A stretch of DNA of 64,000 bases from Gottschalkia acidurici 9a (GTDB lineage Bacteria; Bacillota; Clostridia; Tissierellales; Gottschalkiaceae), in NCBI RefSeq assembly GCF_000299355.1, contig NC_018664.1:2836380-2900379 (forward strand), in the 5' to 3' direction. Shown here piece after piece: positions 1 to 8,422 of this stretch (the first letter of the stretch is position 1; the number at the start of each line of letters is the position of its first letter). Made by a program: the position numbers and the translations under genes. The notes beneath the pieces were generated by a model that made no database searches, was not told the DNA's origin, and saw nothing but the letters and a program-made list of their open reading frames with translations.

Positions 1-1
1 A

Positions 2-301
2 ATTTCTTCTTTATCAGATAGAATGAACTGGTCACATCAAACTATAAAAACTTTTATAAATAGACTTCTAAATAAACAAGTAATATCATTTGAGAAGTCT
101 GGTAGAAGTTATCTTTACTATCCTTTAGTTTCTTATGATCAGTATGTAAAATCAGAAAATAAATCTTTTCTTGAAAAAGTCTATAATGGAGCTGTTAGTA
201 TGCTTTTTTCGAAATTTTTAGAAGATGAGAAACTATCAGAAAAAGAAATTGAAAGACTCCAGAAAATTTTAGAAGAGAAAAAAAGTGAACTAGAAGAATA
301 A
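2..301 (+). CDS. BlaI/MecI-family repressor, 3' part (partial)
   Basis: The reading frame is open to the left edge, so this is the C-terminal ~99 residues of a longer protein; the internal ATG at 23 is not a real start. The visible part resembles the end of the winged helix of BlaI/MecI repressors (WSHQTIKTFINRLLNK, a wing-like SGRSYLYYPLVS stretch) followed by a charged helical dimerisation tail. Family members bind a dyad in the promoter of the operon and are cleaved when the sensor protease is activated. The BlaR1-like gene starts 20 bp downstream in the same direction, so the two form the usual repressor-sensor pair. Confident for family; the regulated target is not visible. Confidence 0.85.
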   Translation: MSSLSDRMNWSHQTIKTFINRLLNKQVISFEKSGRSYLYYPLVSYDQYVKSENKSFLEKVYNGAVSMLFSKFLEDEKLSEKEIERLQKILEEKKSELEE

Positions 302-320
302 TTTAAAAGGAAGTATTTAT

Positions 321-2648
321 ATGAACATACTTGAAAAGGCTTTACTATGGGTTTTATACTCTTCGCTTATAGCTACTATTATGACAATATTTATATTAGC
401 TATAAAAAAGCTCTTTAAAAATTATCTTAGTCCTAGGCTTCAGCATGTTTTATGGTTTCTGATATTAATAAGACTTCTACTTCCAATATCTATTGGAAGT
501 CCTTTAGACTTAATAGATATTGTATCAGAAAGCTATAAAAACATAATAGATTATGAAAAATCTGATTTATCTCAATCTTTAACTTCTAATGATAGTTTTA
601 AAAAAGATATTAAAGGAGATAGAGCTGATATCATATCTAGATTAAATGATAATAGTGAAGCCAATACCAAGAAGATGTATGAAGAAGACACTTTAAAGAG
701 TAAATTCTTAAAAATAGAAAAACTATTATATGAATTTAAGGAACAAGAAAAAGATTCTATCGAAAAAATAATAAAAATATCTTCATATATATGGATTATT
801 GGATTTAACACTATATCTATATTTGTTCTTTCAATTACTTTAAAATTTAAGAACAATACAAGAGAATTTTATAAAGTTAATAATCCACATATTGAGCATA
901 TATTAGAAATATCTAAGGACAAGTTAGACCTAAGTAAAAATATTTCTATTTATTGTAATAGTGAATTTAAAAGTCCCTTTATATATGGAGTTCTAAATCC
1001 CAGAATTTATATTCCTAAATATGTTTTAGATATGTCTACAGATCAAGAGTTGCTACATATTATTTTACACGAGCTTGCTCATTACAAAAGAAAAGATTTA
1101 CTATCTAACTTACTTTCTATATTAGCTATATCTTTTCATTGGTTTAATCCAGTTATATGGTTTGCAATGAAAAAAATGAGAGATGACAGAGAGTTATCGT
1201 GTGATGGTTATGTACTAGAGGTTCTTGAAGATCATGAATCTATAGAATATGGAATGACTATATTAAACTTTTCCAAAGTTTTTTTTAATAGTGATTATAG
1301 AAACAATCTTAATTTATGCTTTTATGAGAGTAGTACGCAAATTGAAAGGAGAATTATGATGATAAAACATTTTAAAAAAGGTTCATATAAGTTATCTACA
1401 GTAAGTGTTATACTTCTTACCTTAGTGGGATCTGCAACACTAGTAGGAGCTGAAGGTAATATAGTAAACTCTAATATAAGTGCATCAGTAAGTCAAAATG
1501 TAGGAAAAGAAGATAGTGAAGATTTTAAACTATACTCAGATAAAGAAAATCTTTTATTTAATACTCTAGATAGGGCAAGTGATTTCGTGGATTTTGAATT
1601 TAAAGTACCCGATTATTTTCCGCAAGAAACTGAGTTTAACGGAATATCTTTTAATAGAGAGGACAATCTTGTAAATATACGTTTCGATAATTTCGAAGGC
1701 ATAGGGGTACACTTTGATTTTTTAACTTCAAAAAAAGATATCATCGAGAGTCTTAAAAATACAAGAAACGATATGATAGAGAATGTTAATACTGAAAAAA
1801 GAAAAAGCGGTGAACATTCTGAAACTATAGTAGATTATAAAGAAGAACCTTTTAGTATTTCTAATATAAATGGTACAAATTTTACTATAACAACTAGTTC
1901 AACTGGAAAACCTAAAGATTCTAAAGAAGTATTAAACGATGCACGCGCGGAGAGATATTTTGTGTGGAAGGAAAAAGATACATGGTATGCAATTCAATAT
2001 GATCGTTCTTTCGGTGAAGTTATTAGTTTCGAAGATATGGAAAAAATAGTTGCATCATTAAAAAATTCTAAGGATGTATTTAAAGATAAATATAGAACTA
2101 AAAATTTTTTTAATATATATGATAAAAAAGACTTAATAACAGCTAAAGAACATCTTAATTTTCTACCTAGTTTTCCTCTAAGTATATCTGAAGACTTTAT
2201 AGCTATATCATCACAGTTATATATATTTGAACATTCTGAAGGAGAAGTGTCCGATCAAAATGAAGATATATTTTTGAACACAACTTATAGACAGAAAAGT
2301 ACTCTATCTTTACCTACTAATAGTGGACGTGTACCAACTATCGATTTTAGACAACAGAAAGATGGCTCTAGTTATGAAGCTTTAGAAAAAAATGTGGAAA
2401 GTGGCATAGACGATGGAGGTAATTTAAATAATCCTTTATCTTCTAATGAAAGTAAGCGTTCTAAAACAAGCTCGCTAAAAGTAAATAATGTTAAAGTTCT
2501 TACCTTTAATATGGTTAATTCTTATGGTCCTGATGATATTGTAGAACATACTTATTATCTATGGAAGCAAAATGATATTTATTATGAGCTTATTATTACA
2601 GGTAAAGTGGATAACCATGAAGATATATTAAAATCTTTTATTAAATAA
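321..2648 (+). CDS. BlaR1/MecR1-type M56 membrane metalloprotease with atypical sensor domain
   Basis: 775 residues. Membrane helices lie near residues 8-28, 42-58, 152-172 and 358-378. The zinc-protease loop between helices 3 and 4 carries HELAH at 250-254 and a downstream DRELSCD that should supply the third zinc ligand. In BlaR1/MecR1 this protease is activated by an extracellular penicillin-binding domain. Here the ~395-residue extracellular part shows no penicillin-binding motifs (no SxxK serine context). It contains instead two similar segments, each ending in a YxxWK-type strand and a short helix (YFVWKEKDTWYAIQYD; YYLWKQNDIYYELII), like DUF4367-type domains. It probably senses something other than a beta-lactam, or senses it differently. 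RBS AAGGAAG precedes the ATG; a strong terminator follows. Confidence 0.85.
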   Translation: MNILEKALLWVLYSSLIATIMTIFILAIKKLFKNYLSPRLQHVLWFLILIRLLLPISIGSPLDLIDIVSESYKNIIDYEKSDLSQSLTSNDSFKKDIKGDRADIISRLNDNSEANTKKMYEEDTLKSKFLKIEKLLYEFKEQEKDSIEKIIKISSYIWIIGFNTISIFVLSITLKFKNNTREFYKVNNPHIEHILEISKDKLDLSKNISIYCNSEFKSPFIYGVLNPRIYIPKYVLDMSTDQELLHIILHELAHYKRKDLLSNLLSILAISFHWFNPVIWFAMKKMRDDRELSCDGYVLEVLEDHESIEYGMTILNFSKVFFNSDYRNNLNLCFYESSTQIERRIMMIKHFKKGSYKLSTVSVILLTLVGSATLVGAEGNIVNSNISASVSQNVGKEDSEDFKLYSDKENLLFNTLDRASDFVDFEFKVPDYFPQETEFNGISFNREDNLVNIRFDNFEGIGVHFDFLTSKKDIIESLKNTRNDMIENVNTEKRKSGEHSETIVDYKEEPFSISNINGTNFTITTSSTGKPKDSKEVLNDARAERYFVWKEKDTWYAIQYDRSFGEVISFEDMEKIVASLKNSKDVFKDKYRTKNFFNIYDKKDLITAKEHLNFLPSFPLSISEDFIAISSQLYIFEHSEGEVSDQNEDIFLNTTYRQKSTLSLPTNSGRVPTIDFRQQKDGSSYEALEKNVESGIDDGGNLNNPLSSNESKRSKTSSLKVNNVKVLTFNMVNSYGPDDIVEHTYYLWKQNDIYYELIITGKVDNHEDILKSFIK

Positions 2649-2656
2649 TAATTTAA

Positions 2657-2705
2657 ATAATCCATACTCTTAAAATGAAACTTTATAAGAGTATGGATTA
2701 TTTTA
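2657..2705 (+). terminator. Intrinsic terminator of the BlaI/BlaR1-like operon
   Basis: A 17-bp inverted repeat (AATAATCCATACTCTTA and its complement) with a 12-nt loop lies just after the stop codon of the BlaR1-like gene and ends in a T-rich stretch. Confidence 0.85.
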
Positions 2706-2776
2706 CTAAATTTCTCGTTATAATAATGTAAAAATTAAAAAGTCAACAAAACTTCTAGTATCTTATAAAGACGGCT

Positions 2777-2983
2777 GATGAGATTATTCTACACAGTACT
2801 TTAGGAACGCAGTATACAAGTCATAGGTTTGAAAAATATGTATCATTAAAAAACTTTATCCACTCCTTTAGTAGAAAAAGAAATCCGTATAATAATGCAT
2901 GTATTGAATCCTGGTACAATAGAAAAAGGATTCATAACGCAATTGATTATATGATCCCAAATGCAGTTCATCGAACTGCATAG
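2777..2983 (+). pseudogene. IS3-family transposase C-terminal remnant
   Basis: One frame reads HSTLGTQYTSHRFEKYV, then SRKRNPYNNACIESW, then YNRKRIHNAIDY and a stop. This matches the C-terminal integrase (DDE) core of IS3/IS150 transposases, whose usual motif is HSDRGSQYTS. The catalytic Asp of that motif is replaced by Thr, and the stretch that should separate IESW from the YNxxRxH end is missing (about 30-35 residues). No N-terminal part or terminal repeats are visible. It is a dead fragment in an otherwise gene-poor gap, marking an old insertion site between the BlaR1-like gene and the ABC-F gene. Confidence 0.8.
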
Positions 2984-3049
2984 GTGACAGTATATATTTA
3001 GTTAATTTTTTTGTGTCTACAATATTGGCACAAGTCCATATGTATACTA

Positions 3050-3078
3050 TTGACAATACTAGGCAATAGATATATAAT
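3050..3078 (+). promoter_or_regulatory. Consensus sigma-A promoter for the ABC-F gene leader
   Basis: TTGACA at 3050-3055 and TATAAT at 3073-3078, separated by exactly 17 bp. Both boxes match the housekeeping consensus. Transcription should start near 3085, giving a leader of about 300 nt before the ABC-F start codon. Confidence 0.8.
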
Positions 3079-3106
3079 GGGTTCAAATTTAAGAAAGGTA
3101 AGGTAT

Positions 3107-3223
3107 TTGCGGACATGGATATATAATCTACTTACAATTAACAAGTTTAATAAAATGTTTTTAAATCTTCGTTACGAAGGTTCATTTATTGTGCATTTTA
3201 TAAAAAATTATGTGAGTGGATAG
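3107..3223 (+). CDS. Possible leader peptide (38 aa) upstream of ABC-F gene
   Basis: A frame opens with TTG at 3107, about 8 nt after an AAAGG motif and soon after the predicted transcription start, and runs 38 codons to TAG at 3221. An internal ATG at 3155 would give 22 residues but has no obvious RBS. A CTTCG-TTA-CGAAG hairpin lies inside the frame at 3167-3179. ABC-F resistance genes are often controlled by ribosome stalling on short leader ORFs, so this is a candidate sensor ORF. The sequence gives no proof that it is translated. Confidence 0.35.
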   Translation: MRTWIYNLLTINKFNKMFLNLRYEGSFIVHFIKNYVSG

Positions 3224-3276
3224 TTCATTTTCTGTTAAAAACCTTAAAACAAATTTAGAGTAGGAATATACTGATA

Positions 3277-3384
3277 AAAAACATTTTTATGATTTTCATA
3301 TTGAAATGTTTTATTCTTGTATACCTATACGTGTTTTTGTTTGCGGTGTAACTATCCTCTCCATTTTAACAGGAGGGGTTTTTT
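3277..3384 (+). promoter_or_regulatory. Leader hairpins, including one hiding the ABC-F RBS
   Basis: Two structures precede the ABC-F start. An AAAACATTT...AAATGTTTT stem sits at about 3277-3312. Then CCTCTCC (3356-3362) can pair with GGAGGGG (3372-3378), which is the Shine-Dalgarno sequence itself, over a short loop. Six T residues and the ATG follow directly. The second stem could block translation, and with its T-run could also act as a terminator. Both readings suit an attenuator relieved by ribosome stalling upstream. Confidence 0.5.
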
Positions 3385-5025
3385 ATGTTATTAGTTGAAT
3401 GTGTAGATATAAAAAAGTATTATTCAGATAGATTAATATTAGATATAGATAATTTAAAAATATATTCAGGCGATAGAATAGGTGTAGTAGGTTTAAATGG
3501 TTCTGGTAAAACCACTCTGCTTAATATACTTTGTGGAAAAGTTAAGCCTGAAGAAGGTGATATTAGAGTTCTTACAAACTATAGTTATATAAGTCAATTA
3601 GAAGATAGTGACAGATTAGATATTAGTAGTACCTCTGCTAAAAAATTTGGTATAAATAACTTATGGGAAGATTCTATGAGTGGTGGAGAAAAAACAAGAT
3701 TTAAATTAGCTCAAAGTCTAGAAAAAGGTGCTAATTTAATATTTGCAGATGAACCTACAAGTAATCTAGATATAGAAGGTATAGAGCTACTTGAAAAAAG
3801 TCTAGATGAGTTTTTTGAAACAATAGTTTTAGTATCTCATGATAGAGTATTTATGGATAAAGTATGCAATAAAATACTAGAGATAGATAGTGGAAAAATT
3901 AAATTTTACAAAGGAAATTATACTGAATATAAAAAACAAAAAGAAATGGAAGTAGAAAGAGCTAACTTTGAATACAATCAATTCCAAGCAGAAAAGAAAA
4001 AACTCATTTCTGCTATTGAAGAAACAAAGCACAAAGTTAAAACCATAAGAAAAACTCCATCCCGAATGGGTAACTCAGAAGCGAGACTTCATAAAATGGG
4101 AAATCAAAGATCAAAATATAATCTTGATAAATCAGTAAAAAGTCTTCAAAGTAGATTAAACCAAATTGAAGTAAAAGAAAAGCCTAAAGAAATCAGTCCA
4201 ATTAAATTAGATATTGAAACTAGTTCTCTACACGGTAAAATATTGATTAGTGGCAAAAAAATTTATAAAGCTTTTAATAAAGATACTATATTTTCCAATG
4301 CAGAATTTAATATTTATAATGGCTGTAGAGTAGCTTTAATTGGTTCTAATGGTAGTGGAAAAAGTACTTTAATAAAAATGATTATATCAGGTGATAGTGC
4401 TATAAGGGCTGCAAATAGAGTGAAAATAGGATATCTCAGTCAGTCTATGGATATTCTAAAAGAAGATTTTACTATACTAGATAATGTAATGGAAAGTAGT
4501 ATTTATGATGAGACCTTCGCACGAATAACATTGTCTAGACTCCTATTTAAAAGAGATGATGTTTATAAAAAGATTTCTGTATTAAGTGGTGGTGAAAGAG
4601 TCAAAGTATCATTTGCTAAAATACTTCTTCAGGATATAAATGTACTAATACTAGATGAGCCTACTAATTATCTAGATATACCTTCTCTAGAAGTTGTAGA
4701 AGATACTTTAAAGAATTATAATAAGACACTTATCTTTGTTTCTCATGATAGACAGTTTGTATCTTCTGTAGCTACTCAAATTATGTCTATAGAAAATAAA
4801 AAGATTATAGACTTCAAAGGTACTTATGATGAATATTTAGCGAGAAAAGGAAAGAAAACTAGTGCTAATGATTTTGATAAGAACAATGAAATTTTGACTC
4901 TTAAAAATAAGCTATCTCAAATAATTGCTAAACTTTCTATACCAAGTAAAAACGATAATATAGAGGAACTTAATAAAGAATATGAATTAGTGTTAAAGCA
5001 AATTAGAGATCTTGAAAAAAGATAA
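3385..5025 (+). CDS. ABC-F ribosomal protection protein (Vga/Msr/CplR-like)
   Basis: 546 residues with two ABC cassettes and no membrane segments. The first has Walker A GLNGSGKTTLL (~residues 36-46), signature MSGGEKTRF and Walker B ADEPTSNLD. The second has GSNGSGKSTLI, LSGGERVKV and LDEPTNYLD. A long charged helical linker separates them (~185-270), as in antibiotic-resistance ABC-F proteins that enter the E site and dislodge drugs from the peptidyl-transferase centre. Length and layout fit the clostridial CplR/Vga group (lincosamides, pleuromutilins, streptogramin A) better than housekeeping EttA. The drug range cannot be read from sequence. It stands alone, with its own promoter, leader and terminator. 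Confidence 0.85.
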   Translation: MLLVECVDIKKYYSDRLILDIDNLKIYSGDRIGVVGLNGSGKTTLLNILCGKVKPEEGDIRVLTNYSYISQLEDSDRLDISSTSAKKFGINNLWEDSMSGGEKTRFKLAQSLEKGANLIFADEPTSNLDIEGIELLEKSLDEFFETIVLVSHDRVFMDKVCNKILEIDSGKIKFYKGNYTEYKKQKEMEVERANFEYNQFQAEKKKLISAIEETKHKVKTIRKTPSRMGNSEARLHKMGNQRSKYNLDKSVKSLQSRLNQIEVKEKPKEISPIKLDIETSSLHGKILISGKKIYKAFNKDTIFSNAEFNIYNGCRVALIGSNGSGKSTLIKMIISGDSAIRAANRVKIGYLSQSMDILKEDFTILDNVMESSIYDETFARITLSRLLFKRDDVYKKISVLSGGERVKVSFAKILLQDINVLILDEPTNYLDIPSLEVVEDTLKNYNKTLIFVSHDRQFVSSVATQIMSIENKKIIDFKGTYDEYLARKGKKTSANDFDKNNEILTLKNKLSQIIAKLSIPSKNDNIEELNKEYELVLKQIRDLEKR

Positions 5026-5028
5026 TAT

Positions 5029-5070
5029 AAAAAAATAGGAATATTCCTTTAAGGAATATTCCTATTTTTT
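5029..5070. terminator. Bidirectional terminator between ABC-F gene and the permease
   Basis: AAAAAATAGGAATATTCC and its complement form an 18-bp stem with a 4-nt loop between two convergent genes. A and T runs on the two sides allow it to work both ways. Confidence 0.9.
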
Positions 5071-5083
5071 ATTATTTTATAAG

Positions 5084-7603
5084 TTATTCTGCTTCTCTCA
5101 ATCTTTCTATCATACTAGATTTATCAATACTTGTATAGCATATAATTGGAAGTATAAAAGAAATAATCATAATCATAATTGAGCTGATTAAAGTTGGAAT
5201 AATTTTAAATGTATATATAAAGTGAGGCATTGGACTTCCTACTGATTTTACTGCTGATTGAACAATGATAGTTCCTATTGTTAAAACAATGAAAACTGTC
5301 ATTGCTCCATAATAGAGACCCTCATAAATAATCATTTTTCTAAGCTGCTTTTTTGTCATTCCTACAGTCTGTAATAGTGCAAATTCATGTTTTCTTGAAA
5401 TAATGCTTGTTAACATTGTATTTATAAAGTTTATGACACCAATAACACCAATAATTAAACTTAGCGATAGACCTACAGTAGAAAAACTATTTACAAATCC
5501 CTTATACTCATCTACATAATTTGATTTTGGTATATATTCAAGATCTGGTGTACTAGAAACTATAGTTTTCATATAATTCTCTAATGATTCTACTCTTCCA
5601 TCTTTAGCATAAACTTGAGCACTCATAATTACAGGATTTTCTATAAACTCTGTAAATGAAGACGATGGCATATATACTTTTGCTGTCATGCTCCGAGAGT
5701 ACTTTACATCGTAAACATATAAGCTTTCTACAACTGCCATTACCTCAAACGTCTCTTCTTTTCCATCTAGTGTGCTTAATGTTATATTGTCTCCAACACT
5801 ATAATGTTTTTCTTTCCCATCCACTAAAACATACTTCCCCGTTTTAAATTTTTCACTATCAAATTCTCCTTCAATTATATGGTCATCTCTATAAATATCA
5901 AACCAACCTTGATCTAAACCATATACTTGAGCATATATTAATTTACTTTCTAGTACATTGTTTATCATTGTTAGCTTATTCTTATCTTCTTTTTCTACTG
6001 TGTTTTTTTCCTCTTCAAGTCTTCTTACTTCATCTTCATTTATTTTAGCTTGACCATTATAAAAATATACTCTATCTATCCTATCCACATCGTTATTTTT
6101 CTCTATATCATCGCATATTTCTTTAGTTAAAGTTGGCTGTTCATCAAAAACAGTATAGTGAGTATGGTAAGTTGAATTTCCTATAACAAAATCTCCTCTA
6201 ATGTAGCTTTCTAAATATATGTCCATGTTAAATCCACTAATTAGTGTAACAACAAAGTTTAAAATTATAATACTTAACGATAAAGACATAATAACAGTGA
6301 TAGTTTTTCTTTTGCTTCTGAGTATATTTGAAAATGCCATTCTATATATCTTCGATCCATTTGTTGAAGACTTGCTTTTTCTCTTAATATCTGTACTTAC
6401 TCCTGTATATTTAATTGCTTCAACAGGAGAAACCTTAGAAACAATCTTCTCTGGTTTTTTGCAACTTAAAAGTACTGTTATTAATGTAAAAATAATTGAT
6501 CCTATAAATATAATAGGACTAGATGAAAACGTAATACTATCCTTAGCAAAGTTTCCAGTCATCAAAAACGGCGTTACCTTTGTTCCTAAGAAATATCCTG
6601 TAATCAATCCTATTGGAATACCGATTAAGGATAAACTAAATGCTTGTTTTTTTATTATATACTTTAGCTGCTTTGAAGTTGCTCCTATAGTTTTTAAAAG
6701 TCCAAAATATCTTATATCTTTTACTACTGATATATAGAATATATTGTATATTAAAAGATATCCACTTAATAAAATTAAAGATAGAGTTATTCCAAACGTT
6801 AAAACACTTCTTAAATCAATTATTTTTGTTGTAGTATAAGCCCAATTTACTCCATATCTGTCGTCCCAAGTAACACCTGTTTCATCTGCAATTTTTTTAA
6901 GTTTCTGCTCAATGCTCCATGAATTGTCTAGCATAATTTCTAACGCTGTAATTCCCTTATCATTATAATTAGTTAATATAGTTTCTATATCAATACCCTT
7001 TATTGATTCTTCTACGAAATCGCGAGATATGTAAGCCATACCTGCTGTTGATAAATTTTTATCACTTTCCCAAAACCCTGAAAGAACAAAGTCTTTCGAA
7101 TATTTTATTTCATTAATTTCATACTCAAGGTGAACTGTTGATCCTAGTTTATGAGGCACATTAATCATATCAAGAACCCAAGTTGGCATTGCTACCTCAT
7201 ATTTATTTTGAGGTAATTTTCCCTTTATTGGAGTAGAAAATGTAAACTCTGCCCATTTATCATCTGCATATCTAATCTCAACTGCCTTACTTTTAAAAAC
7301 ATCATTAGTTGCCACTGCTAAAAACATAGATCTACCATAATCTTTTACAAGAGGATGTTTTATTAATTTCTCGTATTCATCTTCTGTTAGTCCTTCAAAC
7401 CCTCCATGTCCTGATGTTCCTATTTGTTTCATAGTTGCAAGTTCCATAGATTTTATAAGATTCATTCCTAATGTAAATATAGAAGTAAATAGCAGTGTAG
7501 TGAGTATAATAGCTAATATTGCAAATATATTTCTATTTTTATTAGCTTTTAAAGTCTTTTTAGCTAGTTCTTTTATAGTTGTTTTATTATTATTTTGTAA
7601 CAT
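5084..7603 (-). CDS. ABC transporter permease, duplicated FtsX domains
   Basis: 839 residues. A signal-anchor helix at ~28-50 is followed by a ~215-residue extracytoplasmic domain and three helices near 265-390. The pattern then repeats: helix ~435-460, a second extracytoplasmic domain of ~240 residues, and three helices near 710-830. This is two FtsX/MacB-like units fused, as in Firmicute peptide or lipid ABC exporters. It lies 6 bp after the ATPase gene, so the two form one transporter. With the adjacent TCS, a role in resistance to cell-wall-active peptides is likely by analogy with BceAB-type modules, although the topology (two equal halves) is not that of BceB itself. Substrate unknown. 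Confidence 0.85.
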   Translation of the reverse strand: MLQNNNKTTIKELAKKTLKANKNRNIFAILAIILTTLLFTSIFTLGMNLIKSMELATMKQIGTSGHGGFEGLTEDEYEKLIKHPLVKDYGRSMFLAVATNDVFKSKAVEIRYADDKWAEFTFSTPIKGKLPQNKYEVAMPTWVLDMINVPHKLGSTVHLEYEINEIKYSKDFVLSGFWESDKNLSTAGMAYISRDFVEESIKGIDIETILTNYNDKGITALEIMLDNSWSIEQKLKKIADETGVTWDDRYGVNWAYTTTKIIDLRSVLTFGITLSLILLSGYLLIYNIFYISVVKDIRYFGLLKTIGATSKQLKYIIKKQAFSLSLIGIPIGLITGYFLGTKVTPFLMTGNFAKDSITFSSSPIIFIGSIIFTLITVLLSCKKPEKIVSKVSPVEAIKYTGVSTDIKRKSKSSTNGSKIYRMAFSNILRSKRKTITVIMSLSLSIIILNFVVTLISGFNMDIYLESYIRGDFVIGNSTYHTHYTVFDEQPTLTKEICDDIEKNNDVDRIDRVYFYNGQAKINEDEVRRLEEEKNTVEKEDKNKLTMINNVLESKLIYAQVYGLDQGWFDIYRDDHIIEGEFDSEKFKTGKYVLVDGKEKHYSVGDNITLSTLDGKEETFEVMAVVESLYVYDVKYSRSMTAKVYMPSSSFTEFIENPVIMSAQVYAKDGRVESLENYMKTIVSSTPDLEYIPKSNYVDEYKGFVNSFSTVGLSLSLIIGVIGVINFINTMLTSIISRKHEFALLQTVGMTKKQLRKMIIYEGLYYGAMTVFIVLTIGTIIVQSAVKSVGSPMPHFIYTFKIIPTLISSIMIMIISFILPIICYTSIDKSSMIERLREAE

Positions 7604-7609
7604 AGAAAA

Positions 7610-8284
7610 TTACCCCCTAGTTCCCACAATTTTACCGTCTTCAATTCTTATAATTCGATCTGCCATTTGGGCAATTTCTTCATTATGGGTTATCATAACT
7701 ATAGTTTGACTAAACTTTTCACTGGTGATTTTCAACAATCCTAATACTTCTTGACCTGTTTTTCCATCAAGATTTCCTGTTGGTTCATCTGCTAATATTA
7801 TTGATGGTTTAGTTGCCAGGGCTCTAGCTATAGCTACACGCTGTTGCTGTCCTCCAGAAAGATTATTTGCCATATTTGTCTGCTTATCTTTTAATCCTAA
7901 TGTGGTTATAATTTGATTAATATATTCTTGATCTACTTTATTACCATCGAGCTCTATTGGTAATACAATGTTCTCGTAAACATTCAATATGGGTATAAGA
8001 TTATAGCTTTGAAATATAAAGCCTATATTTCTACGTCTAAATATAGTTAATTCTTCATCATTCATATTAGATATATCATTATTATCTACTATTACTTTAC
8101 CTTCTGTGGGTTTATCAAGCCCTCCTAGCATATGTAAAAGTGTGCTCTTACCTGATCCTGAGGTACCTACTATGGCTACAAATTCTCCCTTTTTAATACT
8201 GACATCAATACCATCTAATGCTTTCACTATGTTTGATTCTTGTCCATAGTATTTTTTAAGACTTTTTGCTGATAATATGCTCAT
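7610..8284 (-). CDS. ABC transporter ATPase (MacB/LolD/BceA type)
   Basis: 224 residues, the normal size for this family. It has Walker [13 protein letters not shown], the Q-loop region [11 protein letters not shown], signature [15 protein letters not shown] and Walker [12 protein letters not shown], then the switch His in MITHNEE. The LDxxTGxxV-type sequences after Walker B are those of ATPases that drive FtsX-type permeases mechanically. The start ATG follows a GGGGAG RBS. It is translated with the downstream permease and probably responds to the TCS encoded just upstream, from which it is separated by a terminator and its own promoter region. Confidence 0.9.
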   Translation of the reverse strand: MSILSAKSLKKYYGQESNIVKALDGIDVSIKKGEFVAIVGTSGSGKSTLLHMLGGLDKPTEGKVIVDNNDISNMNDEELTIFRRRNIGFIFQSYNLIPILNVYENIVLPIELDGNKVDQEYINQIITTLGLKDKQTNMANNLSGGQQQRVAIARALATKPSIILADEPTGNLDGKTGQEVLGLLKITSEKFSQTIVMITHNEEIAQMADRIIRIEDGKIVGTRG

Positions 8285-8341
8285 ATAGTTTCTCCCCTTC
8301 TAATTAAGTTTCTCTTTATATTCTTATAATAGCAACAAAGT

Positions 8342-8364
8342 ATCTCAAACTAGTCACGAACTAG
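8342..8364 (-). promoter_or_regulatory. Candidate response-regulator operator before the ABC genes
   Basis: CTAGT-CACGA-ACTAG (8350-8364) is a perfect 5-bp inverted repeat. On the minus strand it sits directly upstream of a TTGAGA (8347-8342) and a TATAAG about 14 bp further on. That spacing is too short for a strong unaided promoter, so activation by the neighbouring regulator is plausible. Confidence 0.4.
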
Positions 8365-8392
8365 AACTGAAATATAACAGTTTTGTTACGTA

Positions 8393-8422
8393 AAAAAGCC
8401 GTAGTTTTAAAATAACTACGGC
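8393..8422 (-). terminator. Intrinsic terminator of the RR-HK operon
   Basis: Minus strand reads GCCGTAGTT-ATTTTAA-AACTACGGC followed by six T. The kinase stop codon TAG lies inside the left arm, so the coding end and terminator overlap. Confidence 0.85.

Noticed and set aside
572-856. 94-codon minus-strand ORF inside the BlaR1-like gene
   Set aside because: Antisense shadow, no RBS; the sense strand has clear M56 protease motifs.
2868-3116. 82-codon minus-strand ORF over the IS3 remnant and promoter
   Set aside because: It is antisense to the transposase remnant and overlaps a consensus promoter; no RBS.
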